NCBI GenBank assembly: GCA_035477115.1
Contig: DATIKW010000003.1
Span: forward strand, 1-64,000
Source: UBA995 sp035477115
GTDB lineage: Bacteria > Bacillota > Sulfobacillia > UBA995
Direction of reading: 5' to 3'
Length of the DNA: 64,000 nt
The translations under genes and the position numbers were made by a program. Below the pieces are notes generated by a model, which saw nothing but the letters and a program-made list of their open reading frames with translations, was not told the DNA's origin and made no database searches. How positions within the stretch are numbered: the stretch's first letter is position 1; each line of letters begins with the position of its first letter. This document shows positions 42,358-51,259 of this stretch, piece by piece.

Positions 42358-43512
42358 ATGAGCAGCCGAAGCGAGACACGCCGGGAATGGCGGATGCTGC
42401 GCAATGTCGACTTCGTGTTATTGGCGGCGGCGCTCCTGCTGGTGATCGCCGGGGTCATCATGGTCACCAGCGCCACTTCCCATCGCCCGGTCGGGGGCGA
42501 CCCCTATTTCTACACGACGCGGCAGGCTAGCTGGGCACTGATTAGCCTCGGGGTCATGGTCGCATTCATGATGGTGGACTACATCAACTTCCAGCGTTAC
42601 GCCCACTACTTGTACGCGGGCATGCTGGTCATACTGGCGCTGGTACTCATCTTCGGCCGCACCGTTCTGGGCGCGCAGAGTTGGCTGCGCCTTGGCATCC
42701 TTGACTTTCAGCCGTCGGAAGCCTCCAAGATCCTGATCGTCCTGTGTCTGGGCGCCTTGCTCGGACAGCGGACGTCCCCTGTCCGCCGCTGGCTGGAATT
42801 CGTCCTGCCCGGACTATATGTGGCCATCCCCATGTTGCTGATTATCCGTCAGCCCGACCTGGGGACATCACTGGTATTCGCCGGGATCTTGATAGGCATG
42901 CTCTTCGTCTCCGGCGCCTGCGTGAAGAAGCTCGCCCTGGTTGCGGGGGTGGGTATCCTGGTGATCAGCCTGGCAATGTACCTGCACCTTGCGCACGACA
43001 TGCCCCTGCCCTTGCGCAGACACCAGGTCCAACGACTCACTGCCTTCCTGGATCCCCAGGTTGACCCCCTCGGCACGGGTTACCATCTGCGCCAATCGCT
43101 GATTGCCATCGGCGGCGGGCGAGGCTGGGGACAAGGGTTGTTCTCCGGCAACCAGAACCGGCTGAAGTTCCTCCCCGAACAACACACCGATTTCATCTTT
43201 GCCGTCGTCGGCGAGGAACTGGGGCTGGCCGGCGTGGCTCTCCTGCTCTCGCTGTATCTTCTGGTTTTCTGGCGGGGCATCCATATCGCGGTCGAAGCCC
43301 GCGACCCGTATGGGAGCTTGGTGGCCGCCGGCATCGTCTCCATGATGGCATTCCACGTCCTGGTGAACGCGGGGATGGCCCTGGGCGTCATGCCGATAAC
43401 CGGGCTGCCGCTGCCCTTCGTGAGTTACGGCGGGAATAACCTCATGGTCAACTTCGCCGGCATCGGCCTCCTGCAAAGCATAAGAATGCGCCGCCACGCC
43501 ATCCTCTTCTGA
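42358..43512 (+). CDS. rodA: SEDS peptidoglycan polymerase, RodA/FtsW family
   Basis: A 384-residue membrane protein with about ten helices, a glycosyltransferase that polymerises lipid II during elongation or division. Family marks: GAQSWLRLGILDFQPSEASKILIVL near residue 105, a large extracytoplasmic loop, QSLIAIGGGRGWGQGLFSGNQNRLKFLPEQHTDFIFAVVGEELG near 245 with the conserved Glu/Asp cluster, and ITGLPLPFVSYGGNNLMVNF near 355. It lacks a penicillin-binding partner nearby. ATG 42358 lies about 20 bases after the predicted transcript start. Its stop is 1 bp from the stop of the convergent Lon-like gene. Confidence 0.92.
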   Translation: MSSRSETRREWRMLRNVDFVLLAAALLLVIAGVIMVTSATSHRPVGGDPYFYTTRQASWALISLGVMVAFMMVDYINFQRYAHYLYAGMLVILALVLIFGRTVLGAQSWLRLGILDFQPSEASKILIVLCLGALLGQRTSPVRRWLEFVLPGLYVAIPMLLIIRQPDLGTSLVFAGILIGMLFVSGACVKKLALVAGVGILVISLAMYLHLAHDMPLPLRRHQVQRLTAFLDPQVDPLGTGYHLRQSLIAIGGGRGWGQGLFSGNQNRLKFLPEQHTDFIFAVVGEELGLAGVALLLSLYLLVFWRGIHIAVEARDPYGSLVAAGIVSMMAFHVLVNAGMALGVMPITGLPLPFVSYGGNNLMVNFAGIGLLQSIRMRRHAILF

Positions 43513-43513
43513 T

Positions 43514-46042
43514 TTACCAGGTGGATGCCGGCGGCTTTTCCGGCGGCTTGTCGCCATCCTCCGGGCCCGGGGGTAGTCCTGGCTCCCCGGGGGGCCTGGC
43601 CGGGCTGGGCGCCGTAGTCCGAAGCTCGCTCTCCGACGGACCTGCCAGCTCCCTGCCGAAGCGCGCCATGCGCTCGGCCAGGTCGCGGAAGCCGGTTTCC
43701 ACCTGCTGGCACACTGATCCCGGCTCGAAAGTGCCGTCAGCGTCTTCTTCGCCGAAACGCACGCCGCTGAGGATCTCCATTGCCTGGCCTATGGTGTCCA
43801 CCGCGTATACATGGAACTGGCCTGCCCGCACCGCATCAACCAGTTCTTCCTTGAGCATCAGGTTGGCAACGTTGCGGGAGGGCATGATCACCCCCTGGTC
43901 ACCTCGGAAGCCACGCGCCTTGCACACCTGGAAGAAGCCTTCGATCTTCTCATTCACGCCGCCGACCGGCTGGATCTCGCCCCGTTGGTTCACCGACCCG
44001 GTCATGGCCAGCCCCTGGCGCAAGGGTATCCGCCCGATTGCCGACAAGAGACAGCACAGCTCGGCTCCGGAGGCGGAATCGCCCTCGACTTCGTCGTAAA
44101 GCTGTTCGAAGCCCAGGGTAGCCGAGAGGGCCAGCGGCTGACGGCGGGCGAACTTGCCTAGCAAATAGCCGCCCAGGGTCAGCACTCCCTTGCTGTGGAT
44201 CCGGCCTGACAGCCTGGACTCGCGGTCTATGTTCACGATCCCGGCCCGGCCCAGCCCCGCCGTCGCCGTGATCCGCGATGGCTTGCCAAAGCGATGGTCG
44301 CCCAGATCCAGCACGGCAACCCCGTTGACCTGGCCGATCACTTCACCTTCGGTATCGACCAGGATCACCCCTCGGGCGATGAACTCCTGAACCCGCTCCT
44401 CCAATCGGTTGGAGCGGTCGATCTTCTCGCGCAAGGCCGCAACCACATGCCGCGCGCCCACGTTGACGGCGCCTTCCAGGGCTGCTACCGCGCTGGCCTC
44501 ATAGATCAGTTCGGAGATGTCATTGAACCGGGTCGAGAGCTTGCTCTGGTCCTCCGCGAGACGGTAACTGAACTCGATTACCCGGGCCACCGCTTCCCGA
44601 TCGAAATGGAGGAGGTTGCCCTGGCGGCACACCGATCCCACAAAGGCAGCGTATTGCGCGATCCTCTCCGGGGAACTGGCGGTCTCCACATCGAAGTCCG
44701 CCTTGATCTTGAACAGCTTGCGGAAGTCCTCGTCGTAGTGCTGCAGCAACAGGTAGTGCATGGGGCTGCCGATCATCACCATTTTGACCTGCAACGGCAT
44801 AGGTTCGGGTTTGAGGGTCGCCGTCGGCACCAGACGGAATTGTTGGCCGATATTCTCGATCCTCACTTCCCCCGTCTTGAGGGCTCGTTTCAGCGCAAGC
44901 CAGGCGGTGGGGTCGGTGAACATGTCGACGACCTGCAAGATCAAATAGCCGCCGTTGGCGCGGTGGAGCGAGCCCCCTTTGACCATGGTGAAGTCCGTGG
45001 TCATCATGCCGAACTCGCCCCGGTACTCCATGCTGCCGAACAGGTTGTAGTAGGTGGGATTGGTCTCGAAGACCACCGGTGCGCCTTCGGTTCCGCCGTT
45101 AGCCACGATGACGTTCACGCGATATCGCGACAGGTCGGGAGTTCCGCCCACACGGGCGCCCAGCAGGTTGACCGCGGCCGGTTTGTCCTCCGTCTGCCGG
45201 AAGTCGCTCAGATTCTGGACCACGTCTTCCTGGACCTGGTCGAGATAGCGGAGTACGGCAGGGAACTCCCCGTAATCTTCGCGCAGTTCGTCCAGAAGCG
45301 GCTTGGCTGCGAACAGCGCCACCCCGTTATCGAGCTGGGCAAGCTGCTCGCGGGCGGCGCGCTCCACTCCCCGGACCCGCCGGATGCTGTCAGCCATGAC
45401 TTCCTGAAGCTGCTGTCGCCGGGTATCGATCAGGCGCTTGGTCGCGTCGTCGAGGCCCTCATAGTCTTCCGGCGAGAGCATTTGCCCGTCCACCACCGGC
45501 GCCGTGGCGAAGCCGGTGCTCGTGCTCTTGAGGGCGAAACCGCGCTCGCCGGCCGCCCGCTCCAGTTCCGCGAAAGCTTGCTGCTGGCGCTCGTGTACCG
45601 CTTTGATGATCTCGTTGCGTTGCCGATCATAATCTTCACTGTCGAAGGCCCGGGGGATGGAGTCCTTCAAGTCGTTGACCAGTTGTTCCAAGTCGCGGGC
45701 GAAGACCGTCGCCCGTCCCGGCGGAAGGCGCAAGATGACGGGACGGTCGGCCTCCTCGAAATTGTGGACATAGCACCAGTCATCCGGCACAGACTGGCCG
45801 CGAGCCAGTTCCGCTACCAGTTGTCGGGCGTAGGTGCTCTTCCCCGTGCCGGATGCCCCGGCCATGAAAATGTTGAAGCCGGGACTCGTGATCCGCAACC
45901 CGAACTCCATCGCCTCGACGGCTCGTTCCTGCCCGATGCGCCCCTCAACCGGGGGGAGTTCCTCCGTGGTGCGGAAAGGGAACACCGATGGGTCCACGGT
46001 CAGCCGTAGAGTCTCCGGTCGGAGCGGGTTGGTTCCGGTCAT
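43514..46042 (-). CDS. ATP-binding Lon-family protease (LonC / AAA_32 type)
   Basis: About 842 residues. Walker A is GASGTGKSTYARQLVAEL near residue 75; a long insert with coiled-coil character (about 120-260) replaces the usual LAN domain. The second AAA half contains YRGEFGMMTTDFTMVKGGSLHRANGGYLILQVVDMF and the C-terminal protease domain the Ser in GDSASGAELCCLLSAI and the Lys in GGVNEKIEGFF, the Lon Ser-Lys dyad. It is thus a soluble Lon relative rather than classical Lon; some LonC proteins degrade unfolded chains without ATP. ATG 46042 is backed by GGGAGGTGGAG. A Pro-rich tail follows the protease domain. Confidence 0.93.
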   Translation of the reverse strand: MTGTNPLRPETLRLTVDPSVFPFRTTEELPPVEGRIGQERAVEAMEFGLRITSPGFNIFMAGASGTGKSTYARQLVAELARGQSVPDDWCYVHNFEEADRPVILRLPPGRATVFARDLEQLVNDLKDSIPRAFDSEDYDRQRNEIIKAVHERQQQAFAELERAAGERGFALKSTSTGFATAPVVDGQMLSPEDYEGLDDATKRLIDTRRQQLQEVMADSIRRVRGVERAAREQLAQLDNGVALFAAKPLLDELREDYGEFPAVLRYLDQVQEDVVQNLSDFRQTEDKPAAVNLLGARVGGTPDLSRYRVNVIVANGGTEGAPVVFETNPTYYNLFGSMEYRGEFGMMTTDFTMVKGGSLHRANGGYLILQVVDMFTDPTAWLALKRALKTGEVRIENIGQQFRLVPTATLKPEPMPLQVKMVMIGSPMHYLLLQHYDEDFRKLFKIKADFDVETASSPERIAQYAAFVGSVCRQGNLLHFDREAVARVIEFSYRLAEDQSKLSTRFNDISELIYEASAVAALEGAVNVGARHVVAALREKIDRSNRLEERVQEFIARGVILVDTEGEVIGQVNGVAVLDLGDHRFGKPSRITATAGLGRAGIVNIDRESRLSGRIHSKGVLTLGGYLLGKFARRQPLALSATLGFEQLYDEVEGDSASGAELCCLLSAIGRIPLRQGLAMTGSVNQRGEIQPVGGVNEKIEGFFQVCKARGFRGDQGVIMPSRNVANLMLKEELVDAVRAGQFHVYAVDTIGQAMEILSGVRFGEEDADGTFEPGSVCQQVETGFRDLAERMARFGRELAGPSESELRTTAPSPARPPGEPGLPPGPEDGDKPPEKPPASTW

Positions 46043-46121
46043 CCACTCCACCTCCCGATAGAGGATCACGTTCGACGCAGGTCGCGCTCACCCTTCCTGC
46101 CGCACGTTTCTCCCGAGGAAC

Positions 46122-46149
46122 TGGAACACGCGCCGCCGTTGAGGTATAA
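46122..46149 (+). promoter_or_regulatory. Possible sigma-A promoter of the ribosome/GTPase cluster
   Basis: A perfect TATAAT at 46144-46149 lies in the divergent region before the radical SAM gene. The best -35 candidate is weak (TGGAAC at 46122-46127, 16-base spacer). The transcript would start about 65 bases before ATG 46221. Confidence 0.5.
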
Positions 46150-46220
46150 TATCGGCGGCGGAGTCGCCGCGTCCGGCTGACCGGCGACCGCCGATTTCCT
46201 TCAGGACCGTGGTGGGGAAC

Positions 46221-48128
46221 ATGCCCCTTGGCCGGAATCCCGTGCCCGACACCTTGGAGAGTCTGCTCCCCCGCGTCACCCGACCGGCCCGGTACACGGG
46301 GGGCGAGTGGAACGCCGTCCGCAAGGACCATCGGAGCGTAGATGTCTTGTTTGCCTTGGCCTTTCCCGAGGTATACGAGATTGGCATGTCTCACCTCGGC
46401 AGCATCATCCTGTACGACCGGCTCAATCGGCGGGAGGACACCGCTTGCGAGAGGGTTTACGTCCCCTGGGTGGACATGGAGGCGGAACTGCGGCGGACCG
46501 GCCTCCCCCTGTTTGCCCTGGAGTCAAGGCGGCCGGTCGCCGAATTCGACATCCTGGGCATTTCCCTGCAGTACGAGATGAACTTCACCAATGTGCTCAA
46601 CCTCCTCGATCTCGCGAGGCTCCCACTGACGGCGGCTGAGCGCGACGCGAGCCACCCGTTGGTGCTGGCGGGAGGGCCTTGCGCCTTCAATCCGGAGCCG
46701 CTCGCCCCGTTCCTCGATGCCGTTGTCCTCGGCGAGGGGGAAGACGTCATCCACGAGGTGGTGGACGCTTGCCGGGATGACAAACGATGTGGGGCCCGGA
46801 GCCGGGGGGCCTTGCTCCGACGGCTTGCCGCCATCCCCGGGATATATGTCCCCTCCCTCTACCAGGCGACGTACCGGCCGGACGGGAAGCTGGCCACGTT
46901 CGGCCCGACGGTGCCGGGGGTACCCGAGCGGATCTCCCGCCGGTGGGTGGCCGATCTCGATCGAGCGCATCACCAATTGCGTCCGGTGGTCCCCTATCTG
47001 GAGATCGTCCATGACCGGGCCATGCTGGAGATCTTCCGCGGCTGCACGCGGGGATGTCGCTTCTGCCAGGCCGGCACCATCTACCGCCCGGTCAGGGAGC
47101 GATCGCCCGCCGGCGTGTGCGGATTGGCCCGATGGTTGATCGACGCCACGGGACATCAGGAGCTGTCCTTGGCGGCGCTCAGCGCCAGCGACTACTCGGC
47201 CGTCGAGGACACGGCGCGCAGGCTGGTGGACCAGGAAGGGGGCAGAGGGGTGGGTATCTCCCTGCCTTCACTACGTGCGGACGCTTTCTCGGTTGCGCTC
47301 GCCCACCAGGTGCAGCGGGTCCGCAAGACCGGCCTCACCTTCGCCCCGGAAGCCGGCACCCAGCGACTGCGCGATGTCATCAACAAAGGTGTGACCGAGC
47401 AGGACCTGCGCGAAGCGATGGAGAGCGCCTTTCGGAACGGCTGGCATGCCCTCAAGCTGTACTTCATGATCGGCTTGCCCACGGAAGGGCAGGAGGATCT
47501 CGACGGCCTGGTCGAGCTGATTCGGGGTGTGGAAGGGGTTTACCGGGAGACCACCGGCGGCAAGGGGCGACAACTCAAGTTAGCGGTGAGCATCTCGCCG
47601 TTCGTGCCCAAGGCCCACACTCCGTTCCAGTGGGAGCCGCAATGCTCCCTCGCGGAGTTGGAGGAGCGCCAGTCCTATCTGCGACGGCACACTCCGCGGC
47701 GGGTCAAGCTGAGCTGGCATGACCCCCGTGTGAGCCGAGTTGAGGCAGTATTCGCTCGCGGCGACCGCCGCCTGGCCCCGGTCATCCGCGAGGCCTGGGA
47801 GATGGGTGCGAGGTTCGACGCCTGGTCGGAGCAGTTCGATTATCGGCGATGGCTGGAAGCCTTCGCCCGGAACGGCATCGAACCGGCCCATTACGCCGAG
47901 CGACGGCGGGATCAGGGCGAACTACTGCCCTGGGACCATCTTGACTGCGGTGTGGACAAGGAATTCCTGTGGCGGGAGCGGGAGCGGGCTTTTGCCGGCC
48001 TCCCGACCCCGGACTGCCGCTGGGCGTCATGTACCGCTTGCGGCGCCTGCCACCCGCCGGCGGCGGCGAACGGCGGGGCATGGCGGAGTACCGGGGGAGG
48101 CGAGGACCAGTCCAGCGGATCAGGGTGA
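46221..48128 (+). CDS. B12-binding-domain radical SAM protein (TIGR03960 type)
   Basis: About 635 residues. The N-terminal part has an altered cobalamin-binding-like domain (DVLFALAFPEVYEIGMSHLGSIILYDRLNRR). The radical SAM Cys motif is CTRGCRFCQAGTIYRPVRERSP near residue 275, followed by the TIM barrel (SLAALSASDYSAVEDTARRL; LTFAPEAGTQRLRDVINKGVTEQDL). A Cys-rich end (CRWASCTACGACHPP) may bind a second cluster. In Firmicutes it is paired with the DUF2344 protein next to rng and rplU; the reaction is unknown, possibly RNA or ribosome modification. ATG 46221 is preferred over GTG 46209. Confidence 0.92.
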   Translation: MPLGRNPVPDTLESLLPRVTRPARYTGGEWNAVRKDHRSVDVLFALAFPEVYEIGMSHLGSIILYDRLNRREDTACERVYVPWVDMEAELRRTGLPLFALESRRPVAEFDILGISLQYEMNFTNVLNLLDLARLPLTAAERDASHPLVLAGGPCAFNPEPLAPFLDAVVLGEGEDVIHEVVDACRDDKRCGARSRGALLRRLAAIPGIYVPSLYQATYRPDGKLATFGPTVPGVPERISRRWVADLDRAHHQLRPVVPYLEIVHDRAMLEIFRGCTRGCRFCQAGTIYRPVRERSPAGVCGLARWLIDATGHQELSLAALSASDYSAVEDTARRLVDQEGGRGVGISLPSLRADAFSVALAHQVQRVRKTGLTFAPEAGTQRLRDVINKGVTEQDLREAMESAFRNGWHALKLYFMIGLPTEGQEDLDGLVELIRGVEGVYRETTGGKGRQLKLAVSISPFVPKAHTPFQWEPQCSLAELEERQSYLRRHTPRRVKLSWHDPRVSRVEAVFARGDRRLAPVIREAWEMGARFDAWSEQFDYRRWLEAFARNGIEPAHYAERRRDQGELLPWDHLDCGVDKEFLWRERERAFAGLPTPDCRWASCTACGACHPPAAANGGAWRSTGGGEDQSSGSG

Positions 48129-48796
48129 AGATGGCCAAGTTGGGCGACGCTCGCTGGATCTCGCACCTCGATCTGACGAGGGCGATTGAGCGGGCCTTGC
48201 GGCGCGCGCACATCGACGTCGCTCACAGTCAGGGATACAATCCCCTTCCCCGGCTGTCTTTCGCGTCCGCGCTCGCCCTTGGCGCAACCAGCCAGGCCGA
48301 GTACTTTGAGGTCGACCTCGCTCGACCCATGAGCCCAACCCAGTTTCAGTCCGCTCTAGAAGCGCAAATGCCGCCCGGACTGGAGATACGGGAAGTCTGC
48401 GAGGTACCACCAGCCGGCCGTCCCTTGGCTGCCGGGGTAAAGGCGGCCACCTATCGGGTCACGGTTCGTCTGCCCGAGACCGGCGATCGGTCCGCGCTTC
48501 GCGGGGCGGCCATTCGCTTCATGCAGTCTTCATCCCACCTCCTGTCCCGGCGACGGGAGGGGAAGACGCGCCTGGTAGACGCCAGACCGCTGGTGCAGAG
48601 GCTGGAAGTGACCGAGGGACATGATTTCCTGGAGCTGGAGATGGACATACTCCTGGACCCGCGGGGCACGGTCAAGCCGGAAGAGGTAGTCGCCGCACTG
48701 GCCGAGACGGCACCGATTAGCCTGGCGCCGGGAGCCGTGCTAACTCATCGAATGGCATTGCACTGTACCATGACTTGGAAAGGTGGTGGCTCGTGA
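48080..48796 (+). CDS. DUF2344 / TIGR03936 radical SAM-associated protein
   Basis: About 238 residues. The family signature IRVKMAKLGDARWISHLDLTRAIERALRRAHIDVAHSQGYNPLPRLSFASALALG covers residues 14-70, then VDLARPMSPTQFQSALEAQMPPGLEI. ATG 48080 overlaps the end of the radical SAM gene by 49 bp; a GTG at 48125 would remove nearly all overlap but lose part of the signature strand. The stop overlaps the RNase G start by GTGA. The protein always accompanies the preceding radical SAM protein and probably serves as its partner; the function is otherwise unknown. Confidence 0.88.
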   Translation: MAEYRGRRGPVQRIRVKMAKLGDARWISHLDLTRAIERALRRAHIDVAHSQGYNPLPRLSFASALALGATSQAEYFEVDLARPMSPTQFQSALEAQMPPGLEIREVCEVPPAGRPLAAGVKAATYRVTVRLPETGDRSALRGAAIRFMQSSSHLLSRRREGKTRLVDARPLVQRLEVTEGHDFLELEMDILLDPRGTVKPEEVVAALAETAPISLAPGAVLTHRMALHCTMTWKGGGS

Positions 48797-50481
48797 GCAA
48801 GGAGATCATCGTGAGCGTAGAACCCTGGGAGACCAGGGTTGCCCTTCTCGAGGAAGGGCAGCTCGTCGAGATCCATCACGAACGACCGGCAAGCGAACGC
48901 ATAGTGGGTAATATCTACCGGGGCAAGGTTGAGAACGTCTTGCCGGGGATGCAGGCGGCTTTCGTCAACATCGGCCTCGAACGGAACGCTTTCTTGTACG
49001 TGGCCGATATCAGTCCCAGGGATGAGGATGGGGAAGAGATAGCCGTTGCCGGCCGGGCTTCGATCCGGGAACTGCTCCGGGTCGGCCAGGACGTGATGGT
49101 GCAGGTGACCAAGGAAGCCATCGGGGGTAAGGGTGCGCGGGTAACGACCCACATCACCCTTCCCGGGCGCTACCTGGTATTCATGCCCGGTGTTGACTAT
49201 GTCGGGGTGTCCCGCCGGATCGAGGACGAGTCGGAGCGGGACCGGCTGCGCAAGTTGGCCGGCGAGCTGCGCCCGTCAGGCACGGGCGTTATCGTCCGGA
49301 CCGTGGCCGAAGGTCGCGACGAATCCGATCTTGCCGCCGACCTCCAGTTCTTGAACCGTCTGTGGGAGAAGGTCCGGGCGCGATACCGCGAAGGACCCGG
49401 CCCGCGTCTCTTGCACAAGGACCTCGGCCTGATCTTGCGGGTGATCCGCGATGCCTTCGGCCCGGATACAAACCGCCTGCTCATCGACTCCCGGGCGGAG
49501 TATCATCGCGTCCTGGAACTATTGGACGACATCTCGCCCGAACTCAAGGACCGGGTGCATTGCGTGGACGGCCGGGAAGAGAGCCTGTTCGATCGCTGTG
49601 GGTTGGAGGAGGAGGTCGAGCGGGCCCTCCGAAGGCGAGTATGGTTGCGGAGCGGCGGTTATCTCGTGATCGACCACGCAGAGGCCCTGACCATCATCGA
49701 CGTCAATACGGGCAAGTTCGTTGGCACGACCAACCTGGCGGACACCGTATTACGCACTAACCTGGAGGCGGCGCGGGAGATCGCCCGGCAGATACGCCTT
49801 AGAGATATCGGTGGGATCATCGTCGTCGACTTCATTGACATGAATGCCGAACGCGATCGCCAGAAAGTCCTGCAAGCCTTCGGCGAGTCCTTGAAGAAGG
49901 ACCGCACCCGCAGCACCGTCCTCGGCATCACCGAACTCGGCATGGTGGAGATGACCCGCAAGAAGGCCGGCGTACCTTTGGACGAGGGGATGCAGAAGCC
50001 ATGCCCCTATTGCGAGGGACGGGGGAAAGTGCTGTCGGAGGAATCGGCGGCCGCACGCTTTCGCCGTGAAATCAAGGCGATCCTCCGGCGCAGTGAAGCC
50101 CAAGCCTTGCTGGTCGAGGTCAACCCGGCGGTGGCCGCGATGCTCATCGGGCCTGGCGGAGCAAACCTACAAGCCCTGGAGCGGGAAACTGGGCGGACCA
50201 TCTTCGTACGCGGTGCGGACGACTGTCACCTGGAAGCCATGCGGCTGATCCGCCATGGTACCCAGGAGGAAGTAGAGGCGAGAGCCATGCCGGTCAGGCC
50301 AGGACAAGTCATCGAGTTGACCGTTGAGGAGCCCCATGCCAACAACGCGGGTGATGGCATCGGACGCGTTGAAGGGTACGTCGTCGACGTGGAGGGGGGC
50401 GGCAAGCTGGTGGGCCGGAGGATAAAGGTGGAAATAACTCGGACCCACCGGACTTTCGCCAGGGCAAAGGTTGTGGGGTGA
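48793..50481 (+). CDS. rng: Ribonuclease G/E family endoribonuclease
   Basis: A 562-residue endoribonuclease for rRNA and mRNA processing. The S1-like RNA-binding region is seen in GNIYRGKVENVLPGMQAAFVNIGLERNAFLYVADI (about 37-71). The DNase I-like catalytic domain carries the metal-binding Asp residues in LTIIDVNTGKFVG and GGIIVVDFIDM near 300 and 350. The Zn-link Cys pair is CPYC near 400. The C-terminus adds a TRAM-like strand region. GTG 48793 overlaps the stop of the DUF2344 gene. rplU follows from its own promoter. Confidence 0.95.
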   Translation: MSKEIIVSVEPWETRVALLEEGQLVEIHHERPASERIVGNIYRGKVENVLPGMQAAFVNIGLERNAFLYVADISPRDEDGEEIAVAGRASIRELLRVGQDVMVQVTKEAIGGKGARVTTHITLPGRYLVFMPGVDYVGVSRRIEDESERDRLRKLAGELRPSGTGVIVRTVAEGRDESDLAADLQFLNRLWEKVRARYREGPGPRLLHKDLGLILRVIRDAFGPDTNRLLIDSRAEYHRVLELLDDISPELKDRVHCVDGREESLFDRCGLEEEVERALRRRVWLRSGGYLVIDHAEALTIIDVNTGKFVGTTNLADTVLRTNLEAAREIARQIRLRDIGGIIVVDFIDMNAERDRQKVLQAFGESLKKDRTRSTVLGITELGMVEMTRKKAGVPLDEGMQKPCPYCEGRGKVLSEESAAARFRREIKAILRRSEAQALLVEVNPAVAAMLIGPGGANLQALERETGRTIFVRGADDCHLEAMRLIRHGTQEEVEARAMPVRPGQVIELTVEEPHANNAGDGIGRVEGYVVDVEGGGKLVGRRIKVEITRTHRTFARAKVVG

Positions 50482-50500
50482 AGCCGGCGAGACGGCGTCG

Positions 50501-50530
50501 TTGACAGCTATTCAGCGCTTGTGCTAGAAT
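50501..50530 (+). promoter_or_regulatory. Sigma-A promoter of rplU-rpmA
   Basis: A perfect -35 TTGACA (50501-50506) and -10 TAGAAT (50525-50530) are 18 bases apart, with TGC directly before the -10 as an extended -10 element. The predicted leader of rplU is about 45 bases and begins AAAAAGCTGTC; it may include an L20/L21-type autoregulatory structure, which I could not identify. Confidence 0.85.
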
Positions 50531-50581
50531 AAAAAGCTGTCAGGGGCAGGATGCGCGAGCATTGGCGGGGGTCGGATACCA

Positions 50582-50896
50582 GTGACGTATGCGATCGTGG
50601 AGACCGGGGGCAAGCAATATCGGGTGAGTCCGGGACAGCGAGTCCGCGTCGAGAAACTGAACGCGGAAGTCGGATCCCAGATCCGACTCGATCGAGTTCT
50701 GGTCCTGAACGATGACGGCGGACTGAAGATGGGGACGCCGGTATTGGCCGGGGCGCATGCCATGGCACGAGTGGTGAATCAAGCCCGGGACCGGAAGATC
50801 ATCGTGTTCAAGTACAAATCCAAGACTAACTACCGGGTGAAACGCGGCCACCGCCAGCCCTACACTGAGTTGCTGATCGAAGCGATTCACGCCTAA
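50582..50896 (+). CDS. rplU: Ribosomal protein L21
   Basis: A 104-residue 50S subunit protein that binds 23S rRNA. TYAIVETGGKQYRVSPGQRVRVEKL opens the beta-barrel and FKYKSKTNYRVKRGHRQPYTELLIEAI is the typical C-terminus. GTG 50582 is the start. It is the first gene after a strong promoter. The next gene is rpmA after only 23 bp; the prp (ysxB) protease gene that normally sits between them in Firmicutes is absent. Confidence 0.98.
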   Translation: MTYAIVETGGKQYRVSPGQRVRVEKLNAEVGSQIRLDRVLVLNDDGGLKMGTPVLAGAHAMARVVNQARDRKIIVFKYKSKTNYRVKRGHRQPYTELLIEAIHA

Positions 50897-50919
50897 CTCG
50901 TCGCCGCGGAGGTGCACAC

Positions 50920-51180
50920 TTGGCACACAAGAAGGGTGTCGGGAGTTCGCGAAACGGGAGGGACAGCCAGCCGAAGCGGCTTGGCGTCAAGAGTCACGAC
51001 GGCCAGTTGGTGTCCGCCGGTTCCATCATCGTGAGGCAGCGGGGGACGCCCGTTCGCCCCGGCCGCAATGTGGGCATGGGCAGCGACCACACTCTGTTTG
51101 CGCTGATCGATGGCGTCATCTGTTTTGACCGCACCCGCTCGGATCGCCGCCGGGTCAGCGTAACGCCCGTCGAGTCCTGA
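50920..51180 (+). CDS. rpmA: Ribosomal protein L27
   Basis: An 86-residue 50S protein whose N-terminus reaches toward the peptidyl transferase centre. It starts directly as MAHKKGVGSSRNGRDSQPKRLG at TTG 50920, with GGAGGTG before it. Most Firmicutes L27 proteins carry a leader ending in a FFA-type site that the Prp protease removes; here the codons upstream in frame show no such leader and prp is missing. So L27 is made in its mature form, as in Gram-negatives. A T-run terminator follows at 51197-51228. Confidence 0.98.
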   Translation: MAHKKGVGSSRNGRDSQPKRLGVKSHDGQLVSAGSIIVRQRGTPVRPGRNVGMGSDHTLFALIDGVICFDRTRSDRRRVSVTPVES

Positions 51181-51196
51181 AGCATTTCGAGAGACG

Positions 51197-51228
51197 AGAC
51201 CTCGCGCTATGGCGGCGCGAGGTCTTTT
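51197..51228 (+). terminator. Intrinsic terminator after rpmA
   Basis: An 11-bp perfect stem (AGACCTCGCGC, 51197-51207, with GCGCGAGGTCT, 51215-51225), a 7-base loop and a TTTT run at 51225-51228. It would end or attenuate the rplU-rpmA transcript before the Spo0B-like gene. Confidence 0.85.
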
Positions 51229-51259
51229 GCCTGTTATACCGGGTTGAGGAGGACCGTGC

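Noticed and set aside
44294..46009. 571-codon open frame on the plus strand, opposite the Lon-like protease
   Set aside because: Shadow of a gene with clear Walker and Ser-Lys motifs; no ribosome site or recognisable domain.
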